DNA from: Paucimonas lemoignei
Lineage (GTDB): Bacteria > Pseudomonadota > Gammaproteobacteria > Burkholderiales > Burkholderiaceae_D
Assembly (NCBI RefSeq): GCF_004342585.1
Contig: NZ_SLZQ01000006.1
Coordinates: 186,001-250,000, forward strand
Reading direction: 5' to 3'
DNA: 64,000 nt
Shown here: positions 43,242 through 54,006 of the stretch, in pieces
How the letters are laid out: the number at the start of each line of letters is the position of its first letter
How positions within the stretch are numbered: the stretch's first letter is position 1
The notes under the pieces: model-generated
What the model saw: the letters and a program-made list of their open reading frames with translations, nothing else
Databases searched by the model: none
What the model was told of the DNA's origin: nothing
Made by a program: the position numbers and the translations under genes

Positions 43242-44396
43242 ATGAGTCTGAATGTTTTCTGGTTTTTACCAACACACGGCGATAGCCGTTATCTGGGCAC
43301 CACCAAGGGCGCGCGCGAGGTGAGCTACGATTATCTGCGCCAGGTGGCTGTTGCAGCGGATACGCAAGGTTACGACGGCGTGCTGATCCCGACCGGACGT
43401 TCTTGCGAGGATCCCTGGGTCGTCGCGTCCAGCCTGATTGGCGCCACCAAGAACCTGAAGTTTCTGGTGGCGATTCGCCCGGGCCTATCCACGCCGGGCC
43501 TGGCCGTGCGCACCGCTGCGACCTTCGATCGCCTCTCCGGCGGCCGCTTGCTGGTGAATGTCGTGACCGGCGGCGACCAGGGCGAGCTCGAAGCCGACGG
43601 CTTGTTTGCCGATCATGCCGAGCGCTATGAAATTTCCTCCGAATTCCTGCGCATCTGGCGGTCCACGCTGGCTGGCGAGGGCGGCGACAAGGGCTTCGAT
43701 TATGACGGCAAGCATATCAAGGTAAAAGGGTCCAAGCTCATGTACCCGGCTGTGCAAAAGCCGTATCCGCCGCTGTATTTCGGCGGCTCTTCCGAAGCCG
43801 CGCACGACCTGGCGGCGGAACAGGTTGACGTCTACCTGACCTGGGGCGAGCCGCCGGCAGCGGTGGCCGAAAAGATCGCCGATATCCGGGCACGCGCCGC
43901 CAAGCATGGCCGTACCGTGCGTTTCGGTATCCGTCTGCATGTGATCGTTCGCGAGACCAACGAGGCTGCCTGGAAGGCCGCGGATGAGTTAATTGCGCAC
44001 CTGGATGACGATGTCATTGCCAAGGCTCAGGCAGCATTTGCCAAGATGGATTCGGTTGGACAGCGGCGCATGGCTGCTCTGCATGGCGGACGACGCGACA
44101 AGCTGGAAGTGTCGCCCAATCTGTGGGCCGGCGTGGGCCTGGTGCGCGGCGGCGCAGGAACCGCGCTCGTGGGAGATCCGCAGACAGTGGCTGCGCGCAT
44201 GCAGGAATATACCGATCTCGGCATCGAGACCTTCATCTTGTCAGGCTATCCGCATCTGGAAGAGTCCTATCGCTTCGCCGAGCTGGTTTTCCCCTTGATC
44301 GGCAAAGGCAAGTCGGGGCAATTCTCCGGTTCGCTGACAGGCCCGTTCGGCGAAATGGTCGCTATCGACATCCTGCCCAAGGTATCGGCAAGTTAA
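43242..44396 (+). CDS. ssuD: FMNH2-dependent alkanesulfonate monooxygenase
   Basis: The 384-residue luciferase-like enzyme has [76 protein letters not shown] and [27 protein letters not shown], all diagnostic of SsuD. It cleaves alkanesulfonates to aldehyde and sulfite with FMNH2 from SsuE. It begins 9 bp after ssuA. Its length matches the Pseudomonas and E. coli enzymes (about 381). Confidence 0.97.
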   Translation: MSLNVFWFLPTHGDSRYLGTTKGAREVSYDYLRQVAVAADTQGYDGVLIPTGRSCEDPWVVASSLIGATKNLKFLVAIRPGLSTPGLAVRTAATFDRLSGGRLLVNVVTGGDQGELEADGLFADHAERYEISSEFLRIWRSTLAGEGGDKGFDYDGKHIKVKGSKLMYPAVQKPYPPLYFGGSSEAAHDLAAEQVDVYLTWGEPPAAVAEKIADIRARAAKHGRTVRFGIRLHVIVRETNEAAWKAADELIAHLDDDVIAKAQAAFAKMDSVGQRRMAALHGGRRDKLEVSPNLWAGVGLVRGGAGTALVGDPQTVAARMQEYTDLGIETFILSGYPHLEESYRFAELVFPLIGKGKSGQFSGSLTGPFGEMVAIDILPKVSAS

Positions 44397-44406
44397 GGAG
44401 ATTTTC

Positions 44407-45240
44407 ATGTCCGCTACTTCGACAGCAACGGTAATTCCTGCAACGGTGGCGCCTGGCGCAGTCAAGCCAGTGTCGTCGACGAATGGTGTGCTCGCCAGGC
44501 TGGCGCCATGGGTGGTGCCGGCCGCCCTGGTCCTGGTGTGGGAGATCGCCGCGCGCACCGGCTGGCTGTCTTCGCGCGTGCTGCCGGAACCATGGGCAGT
44601 GGTCAAGGCATTCTGGGAGTTGACGATTTCCGGAGAGTTGTGGACGCATGTCAAGGTCAGCCTGTGGCGCGCGCTTGGCAGCTTTGCCGTCGGCGGCGGT
44701 CTGGGATTGCTGCTTGGCCTTTTGACCGGCACCTTCAGGATTGCGGAAACCTTGCTCGATACCACGCTGCAAATGATCCGCAATATCCCGGCGCTAGCCC
44801 TGATTCCACTGGTGATCCTGTGGTTCGGGATCGATGAAGCGGCCAAGCTGTTCCTGGTATCCATCGGTGTGTTTTTTCCGGTTTATCTGAATACCTTTCA
44901 CGGCATTCGATCGGTGGACAAGGGCTTGATCGAAATGGCGAAAAGCTACGGCTTGTCAGGCTGGCCGCTATATCGCGACGTGATTTTGCCGGGCGCCTTG
45001 CCATCGATCCTGGTCGGCGTGCGCTTTTCGCTGGGACTGGTTTGGGTGCTGCTGATCGTGGCGGAAACCATTTCAGCAGTGTCGGGCATCGGTTACATGA
45101 CGATGAATGCACGCGAATTCCTGCAAACCGATGTCGTCCTGGTCGGCATTCTGCTGTATGCCTTGCTTGGCAAACTCGCCGATGCATTGTCGCGCGGACT
45201 GGAACGCTTCTGGCTGCGCTGGCATCCGGGCTACCGCTAA
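44407..45240 (+). CDS. ssuC: Sulfonate ABC transporter permease
   Basis: The protein has 277 residues, about six membrane helices and the coupling motif [29 protein letters not shown]. It is close to SsuC. It starts 10 bp after ssuD (AAGGAGATTTTC before ATG). The N-terminal 30 residues are Ala/Thr/Val-rich and probably cytosolic. Confidence 0.95.
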   Translation: MSATSTATVIPATVAPGAVKPVSSTNGVLARLAPWVVPAALVLVWEIAARTGWLSSRVLPEPWAVVKAFWELTISGELWTHVKVSLWRALGSFAVGGGLGLLLGLLTGTFRIAETLLDTTLQMIRNIPALALIPLVILWFGIDEAAKLFLVSIGVFFPVYLNTFHGIRSVDKGLIEMAKSYGLSGWPLYRDVILPGALPSILVGVRFSLGLVWVLLIVAETISAVSGIGYMTMNAREFLQTDVVLVGILLYALLGKLADALSRGLERFWLRWHPGYR

Positions 45241-45257
45241 TCGAATACGGAGCAATC

Positions 45258-46106
45258 ATGCAAATCAATCCGGTTGAACAGGCAAGAATTCATGACGTGA
45301 CTGCCATCCCGGCAGAGAAGTCGAGCCGTCGTGGCATCCGCATCGAGATCGAAGATTTGTCCAAATCGTTCGCTGGCCGCAAGGTGCTGCATAACCTGAA
45401 CCTTGAAATCGAAGCGGGTGAGTTCGTTGCAATCGTGGGACGCAGTGGCTGCGGCAAGAGCACGCTGTTGCGCCTGGTTGCCGGGCTGGAGAGTGCTGAC
45501 AGCGGACGCATCGCTTACGAGTCGGGAAATGAAAAGCCTGAGACGCGCATCATGTTCCAGGATTCGCGCCTGCTGCCCTGGAAGCGCGTGCTGACCAATG
45601 TTGCACTGGGGCTGGACAATGGCAGACAAGCTGCCAGATACGCTCTGCGCCAGGTCGGCCTCGAAGATCGTGCCGATGAATGGCCTGCGGTGTTGTCCGG
45701 CGGCCAGCGTCAACGGGTGGCGCTGGCACGGGCACTGGTGCACGAGCCGCAATTGTTGCTGCTCGATGAACCCCTGGGTGCGCTGGATGCCCTGACTCGC
45801 ATCGAGATGCAGCAGTTGATCGAAAACTTGTGGCAACAACGCGGCTTCACTGCGCTGCTGGTTACCCACGATGTGCAAGAGGCGATTGCGCTGGCCGACC
45901 GCGTGCTGCTGATCGAAGACGGCCGCATCACGCTGGATGAGCGCATCGCGCTGCCGCGTCCGCGTGCACGCGGCAATGTCCAGTTTGCCCAACTGGAGGA
46001 ATACATCCTGGCGCGCGTGCTGCAGCATCCTGCTTCGCGTCCGGACGCGCAACTTGGCGATGTGTCGCTGCAGCGCACCGTCAACCAGGTTGCATGGGCA
46101 ATTTAA
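45258..46106 (+). CDS. ssuB: Sulfonate ABC transporter ATP-binding protein
   Basis: From the ATG at 45258 the protein is 282 residues. Walker A is [10 protein letters not shown], the signature is [19 protein letters not shown], Walker B is [12 protein letters not shown], and the switch His is in [10 protein letters not shown] polar 30-residue leader precedes the nucleotide-binding domain. It energises SsuC. The upstream in-frame start at 45042 would lie inside ssuC and is rejected. It is followed after 64 bp by ssuF. Confidence 0.95.
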   Translation: MQINPVEQARIHDVTAIPAEKSSRRGIRIEIEDLSKSFAGRKVLHNLNLEIEAGEFVAIVGRSGCGKSTLLRLVAGLESADSGRIAYESGNEKPETRIMFQDSRLLPWKRVLTNVALGLDNGRQAARYALRQVGLEDRADEWPAVLSGGQRQRVALARALVHEPQLLLLDEPLGALDALTRIEMQQLIENLWQQRGFTALLVTHDVQEAIALADRVLLIEDGRITLDERIALPRPRARGNVQFAQLEEYILARVLQHPASRPDAQLGDVSLQRTVNQVAWAI

Positions 46107-46170
46107 TCATTCAGCTAAAAATTCTTATTCATACCTTCACCGTTTTTCATTATTCATTTCAGGAGAAATC

Positions 46171-46386
46171 ATGAGCATTCAAGCCATCAACGTACGTAAC
46201 CAGTTCCGCGGCAAGATCAAGGCCATCATCGATGGTCCGGTCGTTTCCGAAATCGACGTCGAAACTCCTGCTGGCATCGTCACTTCCGTCATTACGACTC
46301 GTTCGGTCAAGGACCTCGGCCTGCAGATCGGTTCGGAAGTCGTGGCGCTGGTCAAGGCGACCGAGGTATCGATCGCCAAGATCTGA
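46171..46386 (+). CDS. ssuF: Molbindin-like TOBE-domain protein SsuF
   Basis: The 71-residue single TOBE/molbindin domain begins MSIQAINVRNQFRGKIKAI and contains VETPAGIVTSVITTRSVKDLGL. SsuF of Pseudomonas putida is required for growth on several sulfonates and sulfate esters although its biochemical role is unclear. Small molbindins bind oxyanions such as molybdate. The ATG at 46171 has AGGAG 8 bp upstream. Confidence 0.9.
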   Translation: MSIQAINVRNQFRGKIKAIIDGPVVSEIDVETPAGIVTSVITTRSVKDLGLQIGSEVVALVKATEVSIAKI

Positions 46387-46424
46387 CAAAGCTCGCGCAG
46401 TCACTCAGCCGCAACGGAGGCCCC

Positions 46425-47258
46425 ATGTCATTTCCCGTACTGGAAGATTATCTCGGTCGCCTGCGCCGGTCGACCGGCATGCCATCCAGTGTCTGGATCG
46501 ATTCCGAAGGGCGGGCGCAGGGGCGCTACTTCAATTGCACCCTGACGTCCGCCTTTCAACCGATTCGCCAACTGGGCACGGATCGCGTCGCAGGCTTCGA
46601 GGCTTTTGCCCGCAGCTATTCGGAACAGGGAAGCGGGCTGGCGATATGGAAGCTGCTCGACCATGTGGCCAATGATGATGAATCGGTTGAGCTGGACCGC
46701 TTGTGCCGCATGCTGCATGCGATTAATTTCTATCGGCAGGCGGGCACTGACACGGCAGATCTTTTCTTAAGCGTGCATGATCGTTTGCTGGCTGCGGTAA
46801 GCGGCAACCACGGAGTGGCATTTCGCCGCATCCTTGCCGGACTCGGCTTGCCGATTTCGCACATTGTTTTGCAACTGCCGCCGATCACGCCGAATCAGGG
46901 ATGGTTGCTGAACTACGTGGCCAACAACTATCAGCTGAACGGGTTTCGCATCGCCATCAATGCCGCCCATGCCAAAGAAGCTTTGCATCTGTTGACCCAG
47001 GTGCATCCTGCAGCGGTCAAGATCGATGCACGGGAAATAAGCGACTTGGCGGCAGTGCGGGAATTGCTGGATGCGGCTTGTGCGCGAGACATCCAGGTGA
47101 TATTCAAGCGCGTGGAAAGTCAGGCAGTCTTGAACAGTTTGCAAGAACTATCCAGTGAAACCGGTAGAAAAATACTTGTGCAAGGCTACCACCTCGATTC
47201 ACCCGCACCGACATTACATTCACATGAAGAAATACAAGTTGGAGATGCCATAAATTAA
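46425..47258 (+). CDS. Degenerate EAL-domain protein
   Basis: The 277-residue protein follows ssuF by 38 bp with GGAGG before the ATG. It spans an EAL fold: TLTSAFQPIRQLGTDRVAGFEAF has the EAL position as Glu59-Ala-Phe, and VQGYHLDSP near the end corresponds to the QGY motif. Key phosphodiesterase residues are replaced: the N of the NxSP region (LFLSVHDRLL), the E of the ELTE region (VLQLPP), the DDFG motif (INAAHA) and the E of EGVE (FKRVE). KIDA retains Lys and Asp. It is therefore unlikely to hydrolyse c-di-GMP and may instead bind a nucleotide or a protein partner. No GGDEF, PAS or membrane segment is present. Confidence 0.85.
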   Translation: MSFPVLEDYLGRLRRSTGMPSSVWIDSEGRAQGRYFNCTLTSAFQPIRQLGTDRVAGFEAFARSYSEQGSGLAIWKLLDHVANDDESVELDRLCRMLHAINFYRQAGTDTADLFLSVHDRLLAAVSGNHGVAFRRILAGLGLPISHIVLQLPPITPNQGWLLNYVANNYQLNGFRIAINAAHAKEALHLLTQVHPAAVKIDAREISDLAAVRELLDAACARDIQVIFKRVESQAVLNSLQELSSETGRKILVQGYHLDSPAPTLHSHEEIQVGDAIN

Positions 47259-47631
47259 CATTTAAGATGCGTGACTTTCGCACAACAAGATAGGTCTGGA
47301 TTTTTTGACTTGCTACAAATCTAGTAAAGAAATAGTTAAGTCGCCATAAAGGTTCATATCAATTTGTTACATCTTTAATCAAAATTCAGCCTATTAAATT
47401 CAGGAATGTTGTATTTCCGCAGCTCAACTGTCGATTTGTAATGTTCCTGTCATCTGAGATGCGTAACATCTTGGTATCGCTAATAAGCGAGTAATTAAAG
47501 CAGTTTTCCGATGAGAGAAAAGAGTGCGTGAATGCACATGCACGACAGACGATGCGGGCCTTTTGGGCTGCTTTCGAATTTTTTGCGGGAAATTGTTAAC
47601 ACGGTTTTATTGACAACTCTGGGAGTAATAA
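47259..47631. other. 373-bp AT-rich region upstream of the porin gene
   Basis: The gap contains a small inverted repeat TCGCT-AATA-AGCGA around 47477-47491, and just before the start the sequence TTATTGACAACTCTGGGAG, which gives the ribosome-binding site. TTGACT at about 47308 could be a -35 box, but no good -10 stands at the right distance. The region probably holds a long porin leader. No gene is seen. Confidence 0.5.
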
Positions 47632-48798
47632 ATGAAGAAGTCCCTCCTTGCACTGGCAGTTTTGGGTGCATTTGCAACCATCGCTCAGGCACAAACCAAT
47701 GTACAGATTGGTGGCCGTGTTCAGGCTGACGTTAAGAACTATAAAGTTGGCAATGTGAATACAAACCCGGCAGCGGGTGGCACGGCAGGTCGCGTTGCAA
47801 AGAACGAACTGCGTGTAGACGACGATGAAACTTCCCGCTTTTGGCTCAGTGGCACTGAAGATCTGGGCGGGGGTTTGAAGGCTTTGTTTTATGTGGAAAA
47901 CCGTTTCAATACCGATCAGCGTCAGTCGACCGGTGGTGCTACTGGTGCAGGCTTAGCTGATGGCAATACTTATTTGGGTCTGTCCGGTGCTTGGGGCCAA
48001 GTGACTGCTGGTAAACACACCTTCATGGAAGATCAAGGCAATGCTGTACAGTATGGCATCAAAGGCGGACAGGCTTTGCCTAACGGCCTGCTGGGTAGCA
48101 AGGCTATCCTGAACTATGTGGATGCTGCCGGTACCGCTAACCGTCTTACCATTAGCAATACCCGTGTTGCCAACTCTGTTCATTACATTTCACCGAACTT
48201 CAGCGGCTTCAAGGCCACCTTCGGGTACTCGACAAATCCCGACGGTAACGAAGGTACGATCAACGGCGCCACCAACTACAGCAAAGGCCAAGGCTACTTT
48301 TTGGCCGGTAACTACAGCAATGGCCCGATTTATCTGAATGCCGCCTACTGGAATCACACTATCGAAGGCAAGCCTGCTACCGGCGACGAAAAAGCACTTC
48401 GTTTGTCAGGTTCGTATGCATTCCCGTTCGGCCTGAAGGTTGGTGCTCAGTGGGACCGCTCTTCGGTTGAAGGTGTCGGTGTAGGCGGCCGTGACGCCGA
48501 GCGTAATGCATGGCAAATCCCGGTCAGCTATCAAGTCGGTGCGCATACTGTTCTTGCCCACTTCACCAAGGCAGGTGACATCAAGGGTGAAGCAAATTCG
48601 GGCGCCAAAATGTGGTCCGTCGGTTATGACTATGCGTTGTCCAAGCGTACCAATGTCGGTATTTTCTACGGCAAGTTGGATAATGATTCCAATGCCCGTT
48701 ACCAAATGGAAGGCGCTGGCGATTCTCGCAATGGCTCCGCCTTGCTGGCTGGCGAATCAGCCTCGCTCATCGCATTGGCTGTGAAGCACGTCTTCTAA
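47632..48798 (+). CDS. Outer-membrane porin (Gram-negative porin family)
   Basis: The 388-residue protein has a signal peptide (LALAVLGAFATIAQAQ) and ends in the C-terminal aromatic signature ALAVKHVF needed for BAM insertion. Sequence such as VQIGGRVQADVKNY, RFWLSGTEDLGGGLKALFYVENRFNTD, YLGLSGAWGQVTAGKHTFMED and YDYALSKRTNVGIFYGKLDN is typical of betaproteobacterial 16-stranded trimeric porins. Codon use is that of a highly expressed gene. It lies between the sulfonate operon and the sulfate permease genes; it may favour anionic sulfur compounds, but this is only contextual. Confidence 0.93.
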   Translation: MKKSLLALAVLGAFATIAQAQTNVQIGGRVQADVKNYKVGNVNTNPAAGGTAGRVAKNELRVDDDETSRFWLSGTEDLGGGLKALFYVENRFNTDQRQSTGGATGAGLADGNTYLGLSGAWGQVTAGKHTFMEDQGNAVQYGIKGGQALPNGLLGSKAILNYVDAAGTANRLTISNTRVANSVHYISPNFSGFKATFGYSTNPDGNEGTINGATNYSKGQGYFLAGNYSNGPIYLNAAYWNHTIEGKPATGDEKALRLSGSYAFPFGLKVGAQWDRSSVEGVGVGGRDAERNAWQIPVSYQVGAHTVLAHFTKAGDIKGEANSGAKMWSVGYDYALSKRTNVGIFYGKLDNDSNARYQMEGAGDSRNGSALLAGESASLIALAVKHVF

Positions 48799-48836
48799 GT
48801 CAGCTTACCGGTTATCGATGATTTTTAATTTCCGGT

Positions 48837-48866
48837 AAAAAACGGGCGCTTCGGCGCCCGTTTTTT
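48837..48866 (+). terminator. Strong intrinsic terminator of the porin gene
   Basis: AAAAAACGGGCGC (48837-48849) pairs with GCGCCCGTTTTTT (48854-48866) around a stable TTCG tetraloop. Confidence 0.95.
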
Positions 48867-48970
48867 ATTCCGCCTTTATAAATGATGCTACGGTCTGAGT
48901 CATCTCAATTCTCATTAGCATTGCCAATCCCTCCCTCCATATGCATTTTTATTCTATAAACATGCAGAAA

Positions 48971-48988
48971 TATTCGTTCTTTTTATAA
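48971..48988. promoter_or_regulatory. TATTCGTTC element upstream of cysT (candidate CysB site)
   Basis: TATTCGTTCTTTTTATAA differs by one base from the element at 40428-40445 before sbp and ends 54 bp from the cysT ATG. Confidence 0.55.
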
Positions 48989-49042
48989 CTTTTGAGTGCA
49001 ATTATTGCTGCCTGATAGTCGTAAATGTAATAAGGGGCGGTA

Positions 49043-49909
49043 ATGCAGGCAGTAAATATTTCTCATACATACCCGGCCAAGGGTGTTCCAAGAGTGATGC
49101 CGGGATTCCATTTATCCCTGGGATTCACCCTCTTTTACTTGGGCTTGATTGTCCTGATTCCTTTGTCGGCAATCTTCCTGAAGACTTTTACCTTAACTTG
49201 GGAAGCATTCTGGCATGCGATTTCGTCCGACCGGGTGGTGGCTTCCTACCAGCTGACCTTTGGCGGTTCCTTGCTGGCGGCTTCGATCAACGTGGTATTT
49301 GGCGGCATCGTCGCTTGGGTGCTGGTGCGCTATCGCTTCCCGGGAAAGAAAATCATCGATGCACTGGTGGATTTGCCGTTTGCCCTGCCGACGGCGGTTG
49401 CCGGCATCGCGCTGACCGCGCTCTACACACCCAATGGCTGGATCGGCCAGTATCTTGAACCGCTCGGCATCAAGGTCGCCTTCACGCCGCTGGGTGTCTA
49501 TATCGCCTTGACCTTCATCGGTTTGCCATTCGTCGTGCGTACCGTGCAGCCAGTGCTGGAAGAAGCCGAACGCGAACTCGAAGAAGCCGCCGCGAGCCTC
49601 GGCGCGAGCCGCTGGCAAACTTTCATCAAGGTGATTTTCCCCGGCATTACTCCCGCCTTGCTTACAGGCTTTGCGCTGGCATTCGCGCGCGCCACCGGCG
49701 AATACGGCTCGGTCATTTTCATCGCCGGCAATATGCCGATGGTGTCCGAGATTACGCCGCTATTCATCATCACCAAGCTTGAACAGTACGACTATGCCGG
49801 CGCTACCGCGATTGCCGTGGTGATGTTGCTGGTGTCGTTCGGCCTGCTGTTGACAATCAATTTGCTGCAAGCCTGGACCCGCAAACGCGGCCAGTCGAAT
49901 AAGGAATAA
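49043..49909 (+). CDS. cysT: Sulfate/thiosulfate ABC transporter permease CysT
   Basis: The 288-residue membrane protein begins near [26 protein letters not shown], typical of CysT/CysU. The coupling motif [52 protein letters not shown] follows. It forms the sulfate channel with CysW. It starts behind AAGGGGCGGTA and is followed by cysW after seven bases. Confidence 0.96.
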   Translation: MQAVNISHTYPAKGVPRVMPGFHLSLGFTLFYLGLIVLIPLSAIFLKTFTLTWEAFWHAISSDRVVASYQLTFGGSLLAASINVVFGGIVAWVLVRYRFPGKKIIDALVDLPFALPTAVAGIALTALYTPNGWIGQYLEPLGIKVAFTPLGVYIALTFIGLPFVVRTVQPVLEEAERELEEAAASLGASRWQTFIKVIFPGITPALLTGFALAFARATGEYGSVIFIAGNMPMVSEITPLFIITKLEQYDYAGATAIAVVMLLVSFGLLLTINLLQAWTRKRGQSNKE

Positions 49910-49916
49910 GGAAGTC

Positions 49917-50816
49917 ATGTCCGCTACCGCTACATTACCGCTCGGGAATCAGGGACGCATCGAGCCTGCCTACGTGCCGGCTGCAACCCAGGAGCCGCTC
50001 TGGGTGCGCATTACGCTGATCGTCGTCGCGCTGGCATTTCTGTCGCTATTCCTGTTCATTCCTCTCATCGCCGTTTTTGCCGAGGCGTTCAAGAAGGGAT
50101 GGGATGCCTACGTCGCCGCCATCATCGAGCCCGATGCCTGGGCCGCGATCAAGCTGACCTTATTGACTGCGGCGATCGCCGTGCCGCTGAACCTGGTGTT
50201 TGGCGTGGCTGCCGCCTGGACGATTGCCAAGTTCGAATTCCGTGGCAAGAACGTGTTACTGACTTTGATCGATCTGCCGTTTTCCGTGTCGCCGGTGATT
50301 TCCGGCCTGATCTATGTGCTTCTCTTCGGCGCGCAAGGCTGGCTCGGCCCCTGGCTGCAGGAGCATGACATCAAGATCATCTTTGCCGTGCCGGGCATTA
50401 TTCTGGCCACCATCTTCGTGACCTTTCCATTCGTGGCGCGCGAACTGATTCCGCTCATGCAGGCACAGGGCACGGAAGAAGAAGAAGCCGCGCTGGTACT
50501 CGGCGCATCCGGCTGGAAAACGTTCTGGCACGTGACGCTTCCCAATATTAAATGGGGCCTGTTGTACGGCGTCATCCTGTGTAATGCCCGCGCAATGGGC
50601 GAATTCGGTGCCGTGTCCGTCGTATCCGGCCACATCCGAGGTGAAACCAACACCATTCCGCTGCAGGTCGAGATTCTCTACAACGAGTATGCATTTTCGG
50701 CTGCCTTTGCCGTGGCATCGCTGCTGGCCTTCCTGGCGCTGGTGACCCTGGCATTGAAAAGCTTCATCGAATGGCGGTTGCGAGACGAAACAAACCGGCC
50801 GGAGCTGGAACAGTAG
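49917..50816 (+). CDS. cysW: Sulfate/thiosulfate ABC transporter permease CysW
   Basis: The 299-residue inner-membrane protein has [46 protein letters not shown] and [55 protein letters not shown]. These are diagnostic of CysW. It is the partner of CysT and starts seven bases after it. Confidence 0.96.
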   Translation: MSATATLPLGNQGRIEPAYVPAATQEPLWVRITLIVVALAFLSLFLFIPLIAVFAEAFKKGWDAYVAAIIEPDAWAAIKLTLLTAAIAVPLNLVFGVAAAWTIAKFEFRGKNVLLTLIDLPFSVSPVISGLIYVLLFGAQGWLGPWLQEHDIKIIFAVPGIILATIFVTFPFVARELIPLMQAQGTEEEEAALVLGASGWKTFWHVTLPNIKWGLLYGVILCNARAMGEFGAVSVVSGHIRGETNTIPLQVEILYNEYAFSAAFAVASLLAFLALVTLALKSFIEWRLRDETNRPELEQ

Positions 50817-50885
50817 GGAACACGGTCAAGTCGGGCAGGGCATTCTTGTCCGGATCAGATGGAATCAACGAAGTGAGTAAAGATC

Positions 50886-51968
50886 ATGGCAATCGAAGTC
50901 AAACATATCAATAAGCGTTTTGGCAATTTCGTCGCGCTGGATAACGTGTCCCTGGATTTTCCGGCTGGGCAGTTGACCGCGCTGCTGGGGCCGTCCGGTT
51001 GCGGCAAGACCACGCTGTTGCGCATCATTGCCGGACTCGAGCAGCCGGATCTTGGCCAGGTGATCCTCGACGGTGAAGATGCCTCGGCGCGCCACGTGCG
51101 TGAACGCCAGGTCGGCTTCGTGTTCCAGCACTATGCATTGTTCAAGCATATGACCGTGTTCGAAAATATCGCGTTCGGCCTGCGCGTCAAGCCGCGCCGC
51201 GAGCGTCCTTCCGAACAGGAGATTCGCAAAAAGGTGCTCCGCCTGCTGGAACTGGTGCAGCTCGACTGGCTGGCCGACCGTTATCCGCCGCAACTCTCCG
51301 GCGGTCAGCGCCAGCGTATCGCCCTGGCGCGCGCCTTGGCAGTTGAGCCGCGCGTGCTGCTGCTGGACGAGCCGTTCGGCGCGCTCGATGCCAAGGTGCG
51401 CAAGGAACTGCGCCGCTGGCTGCGTCGCCTGCATGACGAACTGCACGTCACCAGCATCTTCGTCACCCATGACCAGGAAGAGGCGCTCGAGGTCGCGGAT
51501 CAGGTGGTCCTGATGAACAAAGGAAAGGTGGAGCAGATCGGTGCACCTGCCGAGGTCTACAACCACCCGGCATCGCCTTTCGTCTATGGATTCCTCGGCA
51601 ACGTCAACCTGTTCCATGGCCGCTTGCATGAAGGCGTGCTGGATGCCGGCGGCGTGGCGCTCGATGCGCCGGATCATGCCGCCATACGCGATGCGCAGGG
51701 TGTCGGTTTCGTGCGGCCGCATGAGCTGGAGGTCGAACGCTTCAGCCCCGAAGCTGAAGGCATTGCCGTACGCCTGAAGCGCGCACATGCCATTGGCCCG
51801 CTGGCGCAGCTTGAACTCGAGCGCAATGATAACCTTGGCATGATCGAAGCCGTCATCTCCAGCGATCGCTTTGCCTCACTGCAGTTGCAGGAAGGCGACG
51901 CGCTCGTGGTAAGGCCGAAGCGCTTGCGTGTCTTCGTGGATCAACCTCTCAACGAGGAGGCGGTATGA
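50886..51968 (+). CDS. cysA: Sulfate/thiosulfate ABC transporter ATP-binding protein CysA
   Basis: The protein is 360 residues, with Walker [12 protein letters not shown], signature [19 protein letters not shown], Walker [35 protein letters not shown] and the switch His in [21 protein letters not shown]-terminal TOBE-like regulatory domain (about 235-355) has the CysA pattern [13 protein letters not shown]. It powers sulfate uptake via CysTW and Sbp. The stop overlaps the cysB start by four bases. Confidence 0.97.
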   Translation: MAIEVKHINKRFGNFVALDNVSLDFPAGQLTALLGPSGCGKTTLLRIIAGLEQPDLGQVILDGEDASARHVRERQVGFVFQHYALFKHMTVFENIAFGLRVKPRRERPSEQEIRKKVLRLLELVQLDWLADRYPPQLSGGQRQRIALARALAVEPRVLLLDEPFGALDAKVRKELRRWLRRLHDELHVTSIFVTHDQEEALEVADQVVLMNKGKVEQIGAPAEVYNHPASPFVYGFLGNVNLFHGRLHEGVLDAGGVALDAPDHAAIRDAQGVGFVRPHELEVERFSPEAEGIAVRLKRAHAIGPLAQLELERNDNLGMIEAVISSDRFASLQLQEGDALVVRPKRLRVFVDQPLNEEAV

Positions 51969-52894
51969 ATTTCCAGCAATTGCGCTCGGTGCGAGAAGCG
52001 GCGCGCCATGGCTACAACCTGACGGAAGTGGCCAATGTATTGTTCACTTCCCAGCCAGGCGTGAGCCGCCAGATCCGCGAACTGGAAGAAGAGCTGGGCG
52101 TCGATATCTTCGAGCGCAATGGCAAGCGATTGACCGGACTGACCGAGCCGGGCAAGGGCATTCTCGATATCATCGAGCGCCTTCTGCTGGAAGCGGAAAA
52201 CCTGCGGCAGGCCGGTCTTGAATATTCAGGCAAGACCAGCGGCACGCTGACCGTTGCCGCCACCCATACCCAGGCGCGCTATGCCTTGCCCAAAGTTGTG
52301 CAGGCATTTCGTACCTCGTTTCCGGAAGTGCGTATCGCCCTGCAGCAGAGTTCTCCTGAACATATCGCGCAATGGGTCATTTCCGGCAAGGCGGACGTGG
52401 GCATTGCCACCGAAGGTCTGAGCCAGTTCGAGGAGTTGGTGTCTTTCCCTTGCTATAACTGGAACCACGTGGTCGTCGTGCCGGAAGGGCACCCGCTGCT
52501 GCAGGAAAACAGCATCAGCCTGCAGGCGCTGGCTGCCTGGCCGCTGATCACCTATGACGTGGGCTTTACCGGTCGCGGCCATATCGACGAGGCTTTCCGC
52601 AAAGCCGAGATCACGCCGGACATCGTTTTAACGGCGATGGATTCCGATGTGATCCAGCAGTATGTCGCGCTGGGACTGGGTGTCGGGATCGTCGCATCGA
52701 TGGCGGTCGAGCAGGGCTCCCATAACGGCTTGCGTCATATCGCAGTCGACCACCTGTTCGCCGCCAACGTCACGCGCCTGGCCGTGCGGCGCGGAGCGTA
52801 CCTGCGGTCCTATACGTACGATTTCATCCAGCAGTTCGCCCCGCAATTAACGCGCAAGGAAATCCAGACGGCGCTACTGGGCAGCGGCGAGTAG
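51965..52894 (+). CDS. cysB: LysR-type regulator of sulfur assimilation CysB
   Basis: The 309-residue protein has an N-terminal HTH ([55 protein letters not shown]) and a LysR substrate-binding domain, close to CysB and Cbl. CysB activates sulfate and sulfonate genes under sulfur limitation with O-acetylserine/N-acetylserine as inducer and sulfide or thiosulfate as anti-inducer. Overlap with cysA shows it belongs to the transporter operon, unlike the separate E. coli cysB. It is the likely regulator of the entire island. Confidence 0.93.
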   Translation: MNFQQLRSVREAARHGYNLTEVANVLFTSQPGVSRQIRELEEELGVDIFERNGKRLTGLTEPGKGILDIIERLLLEAENLRQAGLEYSGKTSGTLTVAATHTQARYALPKVVQAFRTSFPEVRIALQQSSPEHIAQWVISGKADVGIATEGLSQFEELVSFPCYNWNHVVVVPEGHPLLQENSISLQALAAWPLITYDVGFTGRGHIDEAFRKAEITPDIVLTAMDSDVIQQYVALGLGVGIVASMAVEQGSHNGLRHIAVDHLFAANVTRLAVRRGAYLRSYTYDFIQQFAPQLTRKEIQTALLGSGE

Positions 52895-52953
52895 GGAGTA
52901 AAGGCTGAGCCCGTGCGATTTGCCGGGTGCGATTGCTGCAGCCCAGGCAAATG

Positions 52954-54006
52954 TTAGCCGCGCACGCCGCGAAGAGCCGAAGCGCATTCCCGCACCAGCG
53001 CCGGGCCGCGATAGATCAGACCGGAATACAGCTGAACTAGGGATGCGCCGGCAGCGATCTTGGCACGTGCGCCAGCCGCGTCAAGGATGCCGCCGACACC
53101 GATGATCGGCAGGGCATCGCCCAGTTCGGCTTTCAAGCCGCGAATGACGGCGTTGGACAATTCAAATACCGGCGCACCTGACAAGCCGCCAGTTTCCTGC
53201 GCATGCGGCAAGCCTTGTACAGCGTCGCGCGTAATCGTCGTGTTGGTGGCGATGACCGCATCGATCTTGTGTCGCAATAATGCTGCAGCGATTTCTTTCG
53301 TTTGTTCTGAATCGATGTCAGGCGCGATCTTCAGCGCCACCGGCACATAGCGCTTGTGCTGGTCCGCCAGCCGTAGCTGCGCCGTCTTCAGTTGCGACAG
53401 AAGGGAATCCAGTTCCGAAGCGCCCTGCAACTGGCGCAGGTTCTTGGTATTCGGGGATGAAATATTGACGGTGACATAGCTGGCGTAGGGATAAACCTTT
53501 TCCAGGCAATGCAGGTAGTCTTCCACCGCGCGTTCGATCGGCGTATCGGCATTCTTGCCAATGTTTAAGCCGATCACGCCTTCGCGGTTCCGGTAAAAGC
53601 GGGAGGCCTGCACATTGGCGACGAACGCATCGACGCCGCCATTATTAAAGCCCATGCGGTTGATGATGGCGTTGGCTTCCGTTAGGCGGAACATGCGGGG
53701 CTTGGGATTGCCCGGCTGCGGGCGCGGCGTCACGGTGCCGATTTCGATGAAGCCAAATCCGAGCGATGCCAGCGCATCGATATACGCGCCATCCTTGTCC
53801 AGGCCGGCGGCCAGCCCGACCGGGTTGGCAAAGTTCAAGCCCATCAACGTGCGCTCATCACGTGCTGGCTTCGGCATCAACCGTGTGAGGCCTAGTGCAT
53901 CGGCTTTCTTCAGCGAATTGAGGGTCAGATGGTGGGCCGATTCGGCATCCATTGAAAACAGACAAGGGCGGGCAAGCGAGTACAGGAGTTTGTCGGACAC
54001 AGGCAA
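52954..54006 (-). CDS. pyrD: Dihydroorotate dehydrogenase (quinone), class 2
   Basis: The 350-residue enzyme oxidises dihydroorotate to orotate with transfer of electrons to ubiquinone (pyrimidine synthesis). The N-terminal helical region [25 protein letters not shown] is the class-2 membrane-association domain. FMN-binding and catalytic segments are [56 protein letters not shown] (with the catalytic Ser) and [33 protein letters not shown]. It is convergent with cysB. Confidence 0.97.
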   Translation of the reverse strand: MPVSDKLLYSLARPCLFSMDAESAHHLTLNSLKKADALGLTRLMPKPARDERTLMGLNFANPVGLAAGLDKDGAYIDALASLGFGFIEIGTVTPRPQPGNPKPRMFRLTEANAIINRMGFNNGGVDAFVANVQASRFYRNREGVIGLNIGKNADTPIERAVEDYLHCLEKVYPYASYVTVNISSPNTKNLRQLQGASELDSLLSQLKTAQLRLADQHKRYVPVALKIAPDIDSEQTKEIAAALLRHKIDAVIATNTTITRDAVQGLPHAQETGGLSGAPVFELSNAVIRGLKAELGDALPIIGVGGILDAAGARAKIAAGASLVQLYSGLIYRGPALVRECASALRGVRG

